Assembly: GCF_002307475.1 (NCBI RefSeq)
Contig: NZ_NTMH01000011.1
Coordinates: 1-64,000 of the forward strand
DNA length: 64,000 bases
Reading direction: 5' to 3'
Source of the DNA: Pantoea allii
Lineage (GTDB): Bacteria > Pseudomonadota > Gammaproteobacteria > Enterobacterales > Enterobacteriaceae
Positions 9,702 through 17,786 of this stretch are shown in pieces (the first letter of the stretch is position 1; each line of letters begins with the position of its first letter). Under the pieces are notes generated by a model that was given only the letters and a program-made list of their open reading frames with translations, was not told the DNA's origin and did no database searches. The position numbers were made by a program, and so were the translations under genes.

Positions 9702-10739
9702 TTAGTTGATGGTGCGATAGACGGCTGCGGCCGGATCTTTAAGTTCCGGATGCAGTTTTTCCACCAACTGCACTTTGATTGATGCAGGGCTGCTTAACCA
9801 GGGTGACCAGATTTTACGGACTTCCTGCAGGCGGGCACGCAAGGCGTTTTCGTCTGCGGCTTCACTGGCGGGCATCTCAACGACAACCTGATTTACCGCC
9901 TGCCAACCATTGAACTGTTGATTGAACGGCAACACCAACCAGCTGTCCGGTGATTTTTCATCACTGAGGACCATGCGCTCACTGTTGACGGTGGTGATGG
10001 TCAGCTCATCAACCGGCTGCTTATTATTCAGGCCCGACACCGGGAAACCCTGAAGAAAACTCACAGAAACCGATTTAGACGCGTCCTTACCCATTTGCGT
10101 TAGCGTGCTGTGTCCGCTTAACCAGCCATCTTTACCACAGGTTACGCCCTGCTTAGCGGGAACAAAGAGCGCACTGGACTGAGCGGGCTGATACCACCAG
10201 GTGCGGAAATGGCAACCATCCAGCAAGCTGAACTGAAGCCATGGCGTTGTATCTGCCGCCGGCGAGTTCAGTACCACTGGGGTGGCAGGTGCGGTCTGGG
10301 TGACGGGCTGCTGCACGGGCGCCTGCTGTACGGGCGGCTGCTGTACGGGCGGCTGCTGCGCAGACTGAACCGGTTGCACCGCGGCTGGCGGCGTGACCAC
10401 AGGTTTCCACTGTTGGTTTTTTGCCGCCGTACCCGCAGACAGCGCGCCGCCGTCAGTATCGGTTAATTGCCAGTGCAACTGCTGTAACGGTTTACATTGT
10501 GACGCCATTAACCCGGCGACACGCGGCAGAAAATCATTCAGCACCGACGCCTCTTTGTCACCGTGCGTCACAATGCGCAGATTGACCGTGCTCTTACACC
10601 AGCTCGAAAGCTGGTTATCTTTTACATCATCAATCCAGACATCCAGTTTCTGAGTTGGCGACTGCACAATGCGATAGTTCTCTGCAAAGGCATGTGTACT
10701 CAACAGCAATGCAGTCAGGCCCACTAATCCATATTTCAT
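9702..10739 (-). CDS. Unrecognised exported T6SS-associated protein with a Pro/Gln linker
   Basis: I do not recognise a family for this 345-residue protein. The start chosen is the ATG at 10739, giving MKYGLVGLTALLLSTHAFAE, a good Sec signal peptide with cleavage after AFA; an upstream start at 10781 would overlap pppA and spoil the signal. A small N-terminal domain (about 20-115) with two cysteines leads to a repetitive QPPVQQPPVQQAPVQQP linker. A C-terminal domain of about 190 residues, with two further cysteines (DGCHF, VTCGK), follows. The bipartite layout suggests a periplasmic protein that spans or senses the cell wall. It lies between pppA (10 bp) and tagJ (16 bp), so it is clearly part of the T6SS transcription unit. 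A place in the phosphorylation signalling module is possible but only inferred. Confidence 0.8.
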   Translation of the reverse strand: MKYGLVGLTALLLSTHAFAENYRIVQSPTQKLDVWIDDVKDNQLSSWCKSTVNLRIVTHGDKEASVLNDFLPRVAGLMASQCKPLQQLHWQLTDTDGGALSAGTAAKNQQWKPVVTPPAAVQPVQSAQQPPVQQPPVQQAPVQQPVTQTAPATPVVLNSPAADTTPWLQFSLLDGCHFRTWWYQPAQSSALFVPAKQGVTCGKDGWLSGHSTLTQMGKDASKSVSVSFLQGFPVSGLNNKQPVDELTITTVNSERMVLSDEKSPDSWLVLPFNQQFNGWQAVNQVVVEMPASEAADENALRARLQEVRKIWSPWLSSPASIKVQLVEKLHPELKDPAAAVYRTIN

Positions 10740-10749
10740 GTTGGCGTTC

Positions 10750-11541
10750 TCAATCTCGAAGAGGGAAAAACTGCGCCGCATCAGACAGCGAGTGCAATAA
10801 GGTGGTGTCTTCTGGTGAACCTACCCACACAGCCATAGCGCTGAAGTTGTCCTGCTGACCACCCTGCGGTTGGCTGTTTTTGATAATTTGTTGCATCAGG
10901 GTCAGCCACTCTTCTGGCGTATTCACCATATGCAATGACTGCTGCATTTGTTCGAGCGTGACGCCATGCCAGAAACCATCCGTGCACAGCAAGAAAGCAT
11001 CCCCGTCTTCAATAGGCACCACATCGCTGTAGCTGGCATCCCGCTGTTCATCGCCCATGCCTAACGCAAAATAGAGCAGGTTACTGTTAATGCCTTCCGT
11101 CTGGTGCCCGGCATCTTTCATTTGCTGGATCAGGCTGTGGTCGGTGGTGACGTGATAGAGATAGCCCCGACGAAACAGGTACAGGCGACTGTCACCTGCA
11201 TGCGCCCAGTAAGCCAGTTCATAGTCTCTGTCGATAAACAAACTGACCAGCGTTGTCCCCATCCGGCTGTGCTGACTGTTTGCTTTTTGCTGTTGCCGAA
11301 TCGCGCCATTGGCATAATTCACGTAATCGCGGATGGTTTGCGCATCCAGATGCGCATTCCCATCGAAGGCTTCCATCAGGCTACTGCGTGCAATTTTTGC
11401 TGCCACATCACCGCCCGGAAACCCTGCTACACCATCACACACCACAAAGCAGGCTGAACGTTCACCGATGCTCTCACCGGTTTGATCCTGATTGCTGGCG
11501 CGATCGCCCTGATTCGACGTGGAAGCAGTAGAGATATTCAT
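10750..11541 (-). CDS. pppA: T6SS PP2C-type protein phosphatase PppA
   Basis: Metal-dependent PP2C phosphatase that removes phosphate from the FHA protein and switches T6SS assembly off or allows relocation. The 263-residue protein has the PP2C motifs in order: RASNQDQTGE (metal-binding Asp near the N-terminus), FVVCDGVAGFPGGDVAA, GTTLVSLFIDRDYELAYWAHAGDSRLYL, LLCTDGFWHGV and GGQQDNFSAMAVWV. Its start overlaps the fha stop by 4 bp (ATGA), coupling it to its presumed substrate. Confidence 0.95.
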   Translation of the reverse strand: MNISTASTSNQGDRASNQDQTGESIGERSACFVVCDGVAGFPGGDVAAKIARSSLMEAFDGNAHLDAQTIRDYVNYANGAIRQQQKANSQHSRMGTTLVSLFIDRDYELAYWAHAGDSRLYLFRRGYLYHVTTDHSLIQQMKDAGHQTEGINSNLLYFALGMGDEQRDASYSDVVPIEDGDAFLLCTDGFWHGVTLEQMQQSLHMVNTPEEWLTLMQQIIKNSQPQGGQQDNFSAMAVWVGSPEDTTLLHSLSDAAQFFPLRD

Positions 11542-13439
11542 GCGTCATCCGTGTGGGTTTGTGAGTCTTTATACTGATTTACTTCCATGTCGTACGCGTG
11601 CAAGAAGGCTTCGCCAAACAAGGTATGGAAGTCATCTTCAATTTCACCGGCGGTTTCGCCATAGCGCTGGACAAAATGCTCCCACAACGCGGCTTTACGG
11701 CTACCCGGCAGACCAAGGCGCGACACAGAACCCGCCTGGCGTGCTTCGTCTTCAAGTTGATCGGGATTGAAGGATTGCAGCATGGAAGCAATGATGGCGC
11801 GAATACCGGCAATCATGCCTAACTGATGCGCCTGCAGATCGATCAGCGCGTCACGCACAGCCTGACGTGGTGGCATAAAGCCAGGCATACGGCTACCAAA
11901 CATCTGCATCAGGACCGTCTTACCCGACGGCAGGAGCTTGAACGGGTTGTTGGCATCATCCAGGATCACGGTCATGTCGGCTTTCACACCGCGCTTTAAA
12001 ATTGACCGTGAAGAAAGCAGTGCCACCGTTCCCTGCGAGAACATGCTGAGCATCTGGCCGAACTGCCGCATCTGCTCACGGTCGAACTGCGGCGTCGGTT
12101 GCAGGTCCTGTAAACCCATACCTTCCAGTAACGCATCCAGCAACTCACCTTTTAAGGCATCGCCACTGCTGCTGGTACTGCTCTGCTCTGCCCCACCGCT
12201 ATTGTTGTGAGAGGCAACCGGATCGATACGCAACCGCCCTTTTGGCGTCGGTGAAGGCGTGCGCTGCACCGCCTGCGGTGTGGGTAAGGTAATGCCGCCA
12301 TAATCAATCGGACTCTGTGCACCTTCAGGCTGGACAGGCTCCGGTTGAGGATCGAAAGCGGGATCGTGAGTGACCTGCGTTTCCGTGTGATCAAACAATG
12401 GCGAACTGCTTAAATCGGCCAACTCAACCGGTGCCGTATCAAGGATATCTGGCATCGGCTGGTGATTTTCTTTCTGCTGTAATGGCGACGCTTGATGGGG
12501 CTCTTTCTGCTGCAAGGGTGCAGACTGATGGCTCTCTTTCTGCTGCAAGGGCGCAGCCTCAGGTGAAGAAAGCACCACATCAGGCTGGGCCAGCGGCACC
12601 GCACCGCTCATCATTAATCCCAGGGGATCGTCATGATGGCGCGGGTCCGGCGTGGCCTGGCTGCCAAACAGATTTAACGGGTCCACGTCGGTGGACATTT
12701 CCTCTATTTTTGGCTGCCCTTGCGCGTTTTGTTTTGCCGACAAGGTACTGGGTGTGCGGTCATCAAAAATGCTTTCCTGAGCAAACAGCGCATCTTCTTC
12801 ATCAAACAGGCTGCTTGTTTTAGGTTGCTGACCGATATCCAGGGGTTTATCGCTGATCAACTGCGCCAGCGGATCTTCGGGATTACGGTTCGCAGCAGTA
12901 GAAGTTAATGGATTCGCTTCAGGCATTTCTGGCGCCGGGCTTTTACGCTTCGATAAGTCGTCAGAAATCGAAAACTCTTTGGCAAGGCTGTCCCAGATCT
13001 CGCTTGGAATCGCTGCCGTACTGGCAGCGGTCGGGGCGGCCGAAGCCTGAACAGGGGCCGCATTGGGCACAGCCTGCGGCTTTGGCGCTGCCGCTAACGG
13101 TGGCTGTTGCGGTTGCTGCTCGCCATTGAGATCGTTTACCAGCAGGCGATAGTCGTCAATGCCGAGAACGTCCCCATCCTGCAACTCCACCTGGCGTCCC
13201 CGTTCAAGCGGGATGTCATTCAGCAGCACGCGCGTGACATTGCCACGGTTAGTCAGGCGGCATTCACCCTCAGCAGTGATGTGCACGATAGCCTGCAGGC
13301 GGGAAATAGTGCGGTCGTCGTCAGGCAGTACCAGATTATTATCCACGCCTCGACCAATTGTGCCGCCGGGAGGAAGAAAATCAAAACTTGTATGCGGCGG
13401 TTCATGGCCGGGTTTAGCGGTTATTATCGTAAAGCGCAT
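11538..13439 (-). CDS. tagH: T6SS FHA-domain protein (TagH/Fha)
   Basis: Forkhead-associated protein, the expected substrate of PpkA and PppA and a scaffold for T6SS activation. The ATG at 13439 is preferred (AGGA with 7-nt spacing); a GTG lies one codon upstream. The protein is about 633 residues. The N-terminal FHA domain (about 1-100) has GGTIGRGVDNNLVLPDDDRT, the SRLQAIVHI strand and the NRGNVTRVLLND loop. The middle (about 110-420) is low complexity, rich in Pro, Gln, Ser and Asp, and includes three tandem 11-residue units built on PLQQKExHQ. The C-terminal alpha-helical TagH domain (about 430-625) contains FDREQMRQFGQMLSMFSQG and YGETAGEIEDDFHTLFGEAF. It is first gene of a run continuing to vgrG. 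Confidence 0.93.
   Translation of the reverse strand: MRFTIITAKPGHEPPHTSFDFLPPGGTIGRGVDNNLVLPDDDRTISRLQAIVHITAEGECRLTNRGNVTRVLLNDIPLERGRQVELQDGDVLGIDDYRLLVNDLNGEQQPQQPPLAAAPKPQAVPNAAPVQASAAPTAASTAAIPSEIWDSLAKEFSISDDLSKRKSPAPEMPEANPLTSTAANRNPEDPLAQLISDKPLDIGQQPKTSSLFDEEDALFAQESIFDDRTPSTLSAKQNAQGQPKIEEMSTDVDPLNLFGSQATPDPRHHDDPLGLMMSGAVPLAQPDVVLSSPEAAPLQQKESHQSAPLQQKEPHQASPLQQKENHQPMPDILDTAPVELADLSSSPLFDHTETQVTHDPAFDPQPEPVQPEGAQSPIDYGGITLPTPQAVQRTPSPTPKGRLRIDPVASHNNSGGAEQSSTSSSGDALKGELLDALLEGMGLQDLQPTPQFDREQMRQFGQMLSMFSQGTVALLSSRSILKRGVKADMTVILDDANNPFKLLPSGKTVLMQMFGSRMPGFMPPRQAVRDALIDLQAHQLGMIAGIRAIIASMLQSFNPDQLEDEARQAGSVSRLGLPGSRKAALWEHFVQRYGETAGEIEDDFHTLFGEAFLHAYDMEVNQYKDSQTHTDDA
12459..12558 (-). 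repeat. Three 33-bp tandem repeats inside the FHA gene
   Basis: Three imperfect 33-bp units encode consecutive 11-residue blocks APLQQKESHQS, APLQQKEPHQA and SPLQQKENHQP in the linker between the FHA and TagH domains. In-frame expansion or contraction would change only linker length. Confidence 0.85.
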
Positions 13440-13552
13440 CACGGATTCCTGCGGTTAGCTGTTCGACATCTATATCGCGCGTCTCTCGGGGAGAAAGGCG
13501 GGATATAGGTGTAAAGGAAGGTTACTTAAAAAATAAGATTTAAAGCTCAGCT

Positions 13553-13592
13553 AAAAATGAAAAAATGAAAAAATGAAAAAATGAAAAAATGA
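13553..13592. repeat. Simple sequence repeat: five perfect copies of AAAAATGA
   Basis: Five contiguous 8-bp units AAAAATGA are followed by a partial sixth (AAAAAATA). They lie about 115 bp upstream of the fha start, in the 290-bp gap between the fha gene and the immunity-like gene. The stretch is very AT-rich and may be part of the fha promoter region or leader. Apart from this repeat and the hairpin at 13690-13720 I see no gene or further signal in this gap. Confidence 0.9.
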
Positions 13593-13689
13593 AAAAAATA
13601 TTTTAATTGAACTTAGTTAATCCTGTAAGATCAATAAATTTTTTAACAACCACCAGATTTAACATCATGAAATAACACGACCAACGAAA

Positions 13690-13720
13690 GCCGATGGTAT
13701 TTATACATGATACCATCGGC
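13690..13720 (-). terminator. Hairpin downstream of the immunity-like gene
   Basis: Perfect 11-bp stem GCCGATGGTAT/ATACCATCGGC with a 9-nt loop starts 9 bp after the stop at 13730. The minus-strand 3' side is only moderately T-rich (TTTCGTT), so termination efficiency is uncertain. It separates the hcp cassette from the fha run. Confidence 0.7.
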
Positions 13721-13729
13721 TTATTTTTA

Positions 13730-14284
13730 TTACTTAGATTTCAAATAAAGCGTTTTCAACTCTTTGATATCTTTAGCTCCAGACGCACCAATTTTTTCCG
13801 TAAGTCCCTGATCAAGGGTAATATCACCACTTTTGTTATCAACTGAAAAAATAATTGATTCATCAGACGAAGCATTTGGAGAAGAAGCTTCATAAATCAC
13901 AGCAATTTTTGTCGAAGTGTCATTATCTTTAGAGATGATACCAACCGACTTGGTTGAAGCACAGGTCTCGGCTTCCCAATTGTCAAAACCTATAGTAGGG
14001 ATAACTTCACTTATGAGTGGTTCTTTCTTTGACCACCCGATAAAACACACATTATTATCCTGAGCGTTAAATCCATGACCAGAAATAAAACTACCAATTG
14101 TTTTATTATCGCTAATCAAAGCAAAACTTTGTCCATCAACCGGGGAACCACCGCTTATCATTTTATCGGTAGACTTTTTAAACAAATCCTTCTGAAATAC
14201 TGCACTTTTTATTGGATGGAGATATGTTTTTGCAACCGCATTGCATGATGCCAGCATTGTTAAGACAATCAGTAAATAACGCAT
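13730..14284 (-). CDS. Small exported protein, candidate immunity protein for the muramidase effector
   Basis: I do not recognise a family. The 184-residue protein begins MRYLLIVLTMLASCNAVAKT, a short signal sequence that either is a lipobox (LASC, Cys14) or is cleaved after AVA. The mature part is hydrophilic and Ser/Asp/Lys-rich, with two more cysteines (NNVCFIG, EAETCAST). It lies 10 bp downstream of the peptidoglycan-degrading protein gene and is AT-rich like it. Known T6SS antibacterial effectors acting on the wall are paired with periplasmic immunity proteins encoded directly next to them. Position, export signal and small size fit that role, but function is inferred from context only. 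Confidence 0.75.
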   Translation of the reverse strand: MRYLLIVLTMLASCNAVAKTYLHPIKSAVFQKDLFKKSTDKMISGGSPVDGQSFALISDNKTIGSFISGHGFNAQDNNVCFIGWSKKEPLISEVIPTIGFDNWEAETCASTKSVGIISKDNDTSTKIAVIYEASSPNASSDESIIFSVDNKSGDITLDQGLTEKIGASGAKDIKELKTLYLKSK

Positions 14285-14294
14285 AATTTCTCCA

Positions 14295-15137
14295 TCAACC
14301 TTTTAAAGCAATCTGATAATTATTAGCCAGTTTATTATCATAGTCGTTTTGTCTGTACTTAGGGCCATTATAGGTTCTGGCGAATGTGCTCCATTGCTTG
14401 TTTTGAAGAGCAGGAAGTAAATTCGGGGTGTTTTTGATGAAATTAACGAAGGCGTCTAATTGCCCCTGAACTGTTTCCATTGATTTTACAAAATCGTTAA
14501 CACTTCCAAAGCCTGCAGCACGATAATTCTCGCCCATAATCTGAAAAGCACCCCAAGATGCAGATTGTAATGCAGCATTCTTATCAAGCGCTATTGCTTT
14601 GTTAAGCTTGCCATATTGAGCGCTAAATTTACCGTAACCACCAGAGTTTTTGTTAGAAATTTCAGGGTCACTATCATACTTACCATTAGTTAAGCGATGG
14701 AAATAATGTCTTTCGTATAGTATTGTCGGGCGTCCGTTTTCATCAAAAGCGCCACGAGGTGTCTCAGTCAAAACGACAGATTTTATAGCAGCTATTTCAC
14801 ATCCAAGCTCTTTTGCAGCCTGTGTTAATTGTTCATTACTAAATACTACAGCGCGAGTGGAGCGGTTCGTATTTGTGTGAAATGAAGAATGGACGATAAG
14901 ATTACGCATAGTTATTCCATTAGGAGAAATAATCCCATCCGGATCTTTCATATGCACAACTTTATCCTGAAATTCTTTTATTCTATTAATTGTACCGGGG
15001 CCAATAATGCCATCAACATTCAACTTATTTGAAGGCGTCGTTACAACACTGTTTTTGTTCAATAATGTTTGAATAGTAACGACGTCAGCATAGAGATTCC
15101 TTTGTCCAATCCCAACAGCTGCACTGATCCTTGCCAT
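14295..15137 (-). CDS. Peptidoglycan-binding/N-acetylmuramidase protein, probable T6SS effector
   Basis: Predicted cell-wall hydrolase. The 280-residue protein starts at the ATG at 15137, with a GAGG RBS 8 nt away. An N-terminal PG-binding-1-like domain (about 5-80) has VTIQTLLNKN and VDGIIGPGTINRIKEFQ. A domain resembling the phage-type N-acetylmuramidase family (DUF3380) spans about 100-278, with ILYERHYFHRLTNGKYD, SGGYGKFSAQYGKLNKA, ASWGAFQIMGENYRAAGFGS and FARTYNGPKYRQNDYD. A glutamate at 125 sits where the family has its VES-type catalytic acid. There is no signal peptide, consistent with delivery by the T6SS. It follows hcp by 73 bp with a hairpin between. Base composition is markedly more AT-rich than the flanking tss genes, which suggests transfer. 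A phage-derived lysin is the alternative, but no other phage genes are present. Confidence 0.9.
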   Translation of the reverse strand: MARISAAVGIGQRNLYADVVTIQTLLNKNSVVTTPSNKLNVDGIIGPGTINRIKEFQDKVVHMKDPDGIISPNGITMRNLIVHSSFHTNTNRSTRAVVFSNEQLTQAAKELGCEIAAIKSVVLTETPRGAFDENGRPTILYERHYFHRLTNGKYDSDPEISNKNSGGYGKFSAQYGKLNKAIALDKNAALQSASWGAFQIMGENYRAAGFGSVNDFVKSMETVQGQLDAFVNFIKNTPNLLPALQNKQWSTFARTYNGPKYRQNDYDNKLANNYQIALKG

Positions 15138-15179
15138 ATGCGAGCCTCATTTCCGAAAGAGTGATTAGAAGGAGCAGTA

Positions 15180-15203
15180 AAGGCCTCTTTTAAAAGAGGC
15201 CTT
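15180..15203 (-). terminator. 24-bp perfect palindrome between hcp and the effector gene
   Basis: AAGGCCTCTTTT is followed directly by its reverse complement, and the minus-strand side continues with a T. It begins 8 bp after the hcp stop. It probably acts as a partial terminator or 3' stabiliser, leaving hcp mRNA abundant while allowing low readthrough into the effector and immunity genes. Confidence 0.8.
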
Positions 15204-15210
15204 ATCTATA

Positions 15211-15693
15211 TTACGCTTCTTTATTTTCTTTAATGTTCCAGCCAGCGCTACTTTCAGCACCTTTACCGCCAGCAGAAGTCTGCTCCCAGTATTGCTGTTT
15301 CACTTTAGATGCCTGGAAAGCATAAGTCACACCCACGGTGTCGCCATTATCAGCACCGGTATACTGTACTGAGGTTACCAGGACATCATCTAGTGTGATA
15401 CGCGTATACTCAACTTGCTGACCACCTGCTTTACAAACAGATAATTCAACTTTGGTGAGGTGCTTACCGCTTGCGCAATGCTTCAGGATTGCTGTGGTTG
15501 ATTTGTCAACAAGCGCATTAACATGCAGGTCGTTGAAATTGACTTTACCTGCACCACCACCTCCGCCAACACTCATATTGCCGGGCTGAGACGCTCCCCA
15601 TGAAAAGGAAGTGATATCAGTCCAGCCAGAGTGGTTTGAATCTTTTGATTCACCGGTAACACCTTCTACTTTCATGAACATATCAATAGCCAT
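15211..15693 (-). CDS. hcp: Hcp (TssD) T6SS tube protein
   Basis: Forms the stacked hexameric inner tube and is itself secreted. The 160-residue protein starts MAIDMFMKVEGVTGESKDSN and contains the Hcp signatures HSGWTDITSFSWGASQPG, the glycine-rich loop VGGGGGAGKVNFND, STTAILKHCASGKHL and ITLDDVLVTSVQ. There is no signal peptide, as expected. It is bracketed by a strong terminator upstream (end of tssBC) and a palindrome downstream, so it is likely to be transcribed from its own promoter in the 590-bp gap upstream. The RBS is GAAGAG-like. Confidence 0.97.
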   Translation of the reverse strand: MAIDMFMKVEGVTGESKDSNHSGWTDITSFSWGASQPGNMSVGGGGGAGKVNFNDLHVNALVDKSTTAILKHCASGKHLTKVELSVCKAGGQQVEYTRITLDDVLVTSVQYTGADNGDTVGVTYAFQASKVKQQYWEQTSAGGKGAESSAGWNIKENKEA

Positions 15694-16244
15694 AATATTT
15701 ACTCTTCGTTATGGAAAAAGTTGTCGCTTTCGAAAAAGCATCTATATGGCAAAGAGAAAAGCATGGGGCTGAATAAAACAGTCCATATTTTACTTTTGCC
15801 TCGACTTCGGGTGTTGCTACAGGCATCCCGAAAGATCCCACCACAATTAACCGCAATAGCAGGAGATTTTTTTGCTGTATGGGTATTTCAAATTAAGGTC
15901 TTTGTGCAAAAGGCAACGACACTTATAGAGTGAAACCATTATGTTGTGCACTCTGTTTCATCCAGATTACGCTGCTGAAATAAGCCTGAACACCGACAAA
16001 CTGGTTGTAATAATTATTTCATCCGTTGTGCTCACACCGCCGTTATTTATAACGTAAAGGCAGGCGGAACATTATACTGACTAATGCACGAAGAAAGCGC
16101 GACACTCTTCGCGACAAACACCATTTTCGGAAAAGGTTTATTCCGCTTCGTCCCAAGCGATATTGCTAAAATGTGGGGTAAAACGTAAGCCAGCCATTTT
16201 TACTAAACAGCTTGCCTTCATGCAGCAGTACAGTGCGTTATGAC
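15694..16244 (-). promoter_or_regulatory. Long non-coding leader/promoter region upstream of hcp
   Basis: About 550 bp with no convincing gene separates the tssC terminator from hcp. A 70-codon open frame on the plus strand (15721-15933) lacks a plausible RBS and resembles no family. The length of the gap and the presence of a terminator upstream imply a separate hcp promoter here, possibly with a long 5' leader. I could not identify a trustworthy -10/-35, sigma-54 or operator sequence. Confidence 0.5.
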
Positions 16245-16274
16245 AAAAAGAGCACACCCCGCAGGGCGTGCCTC
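16245..16274 (-). terminator. Rho-independent terminator after tssC
   Basis: On the minus strand GAGGCACGCCC, a short TGCG loop, then GGGTGTGCTC (one bulge) and TTTTT. It lies 12 bp beyond the tssC stop and closes the tssJ-to-tssC transcription unit. Confidence 0.85.
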
Positions 16275-16286
16275 ATGTTTTAACGA

Positions 16287-17786
16287 TTAGTTTTCGTTCG
16301 ACTTCAGCGAGGGCAGTTTTGATACCAGACGCAGTGATACGGTCAATCCTTCCAGCTGGTAATGCGGGCGCAGGAAGAATTTCGCAGCGTAATAGCCTGG
16401 GTTATCTTCCTGTTCTTCCACATTTACCTCTGCAGCAGCCAGTGGCTTGCGTGATTTGGTTTCCTGAGAAGAGTTAGCCGGGTCACCATCGACATAGTTC
16501 ATCACCCAGTCGTTCAGCCAGCGTTCCATTTCGTCACGCTCGCGGAAAGAACCAATTTTGTCACGCACAATACACTTCAGGTAGTGAGCGAAACGGCAGC
16601 AGGCGAACAGATAAGGCAGGCGCGCGGCCAGACGGGCGTTGGCGGTGGCATCAGCATCATGGTATTCCGCTGGCTTTTGCAGCGACTGCGCACCAATAAA
16701 GGCCGCAAAGTCGGAGTTTTTACGGTGAACTAATGGCATAAAGCCATTTTTTGCCAGCTCGGCTTCACGGCGATCGCTGATGGCGATTTCCGTTGGACAC
16801 TTCATGTCCACACCGCCGTCATCGCTTGGGAAAGTGTGGCACGGCAGATCTTCCACTGCCCCGCCCGACTCTACGCCACGAATCGATGTGCACCAGCCAT
16901 ACTCTTTAAATGAACGGTTGATGTTAGCCGCCATCGCATAGGCTGCGTTAGTCCAGCTGTAGTTGCCGTGATCGGAACCGTCGGTCTGCTCTTCAAAATC
17001 AAAGCTGTCAACCGGATTGGTGCGGATACCGTAAGGCAGACGAGACAGGAAACGCGGCATCACCAGGCCCAGATAGCGCGCATCTTCCGACTCACGCAGG
17101 CTGCGCCATGCAGCATATTCGGTGTTCTGGAAGATTTTGGTCAGATCGCGTGGATTAGCCAGTTCCTGCCAGGATTCCATCTGCATAACGCTTGGGGCCG
17201 TACCGGTGATAAACGGACAGTGGGCCGCAGCACCGATACGTGCCATCTCGCCCAACAGCTCGACATCCTGCGGGCTGTGATCGAAATAGTAATCGCCAAC
17301 CAGGCAGCCAAAGGGTTCACCACCAAACTGGCCATATTCCTGCTCGTAGATTTTCTTAAACAGCGGGCTCTGATCCCAGCCCACGCCTTTATAACGTTTC
17401 AGCGTGCGGCTCAGTTCCTGCTTAGAAATACTCATAAAGCGAATCTTGAGCATTTCATCAGTTTCAGTGTTGTTCACCAGGTAGCTCAGACCGCGCCAGG
17501 CGCTTTCCAGCTTCTGAAAGTCATCGTGGTGAATAATCTTGTTTACCTGCTGAGACAGCTTTTCGTCAATTTCAGCGATCAGCGCCTGAATCGTGCGGTA
17601 GGCATCGCTGGACATCGTAACGGTGTTTTCCAGCGCCTGCTGTGCCAGCGTTTTTACCGCGCTTTCTACCGCTTCACGCGCCTGATCGCTTTTAGGACGG
17701 AATTCTTTGTTCAGTAACGCACTGAATTCATCCTGGCTAAAGCTGGCGCCGCCCTGCGATTGCGGTTGTTGAGAAGTCTGGTTCAT
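16287..17786 (-). CDS. tssC: T6SS contractile sheath large subunit TssC (VipB)
   Basis: Larger of the two sheath proteins; with TssB it forms the contractile outer sheath. The 499-residue product contains the VipB signatures KLESAWRGLSYLVNNTETD, FGCLVGDYYFDHSPQDV, EYAAWRSLRESEDARYLGL, RFLSRLPYG and CRFAHYLKCIVRDKIGSF. The ATG shares one base with the tssB stop (TAATG), so the two sheath subunits are translationally coupled. Length and sequence look canonical. Confidence 0.98.
   Translation of the reverse strand: MNQTSQQPQSQGGASFSQDEFSALLNKEFRPKSDQAREAVESAVKTLAQQALENTVTMSSDAYRTIQALIAEIDEKLSQQVNKIIHHDDFQKLESAWRGLSYLVNNTETDEMLKIRFMSISKQELSRTLKRYKGVGWDQSPLFKKIYEQEYGQFGGEPFGCLVGDYYFDHSPQDVELLGEMARIGAAAHCPFITGTAPSVMQMESWQELANPRDLTKIFQNTEYAAWRSLRESEDARYLGLVMPRFLSRLPYGIRTNPVDSFDFEEQTDGSDHGNYSWTNAAYAMAANINRSFKEYGWCTSIRGVESGGAVEDLPCHTFPSDDGGVDMKCPTEIAISDRREAELAKNGFMPLVHRKNSDFAAFIGAQSLQKPAEYHDADATANARLAARLPYLFACCRFAHYLKCIVRDKIGSFRERDEMERWLNDWVMNYVDGDPANSSQETKSRKPLAAAEVNVEEQEDNPGYYAAKFFLRPHYQLEGLTVSLRLVSKLPSLKSNEN

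Noticed and set aside
12459..12558. Regular direct repeats that could suggest a CRISPR array
   Set aside because: The 33-bp units are contiguous, in frame and encode amino-acid repeats of the FHA protein, with no spacers.
15721..15933. 70-codon plus-strand frame in the hcp upstream gap
   Set aside because: No RBS, no neighbour on the same strand, no recognisable composition of a small protein; more likely part of the hcp promoter region.
16968..17717. A 249-codon plus-strand frame opposite tssC
   Set aside because: The opposite strand is canonical TssC; this frame is a shadow with no RBS or recognisable motif.
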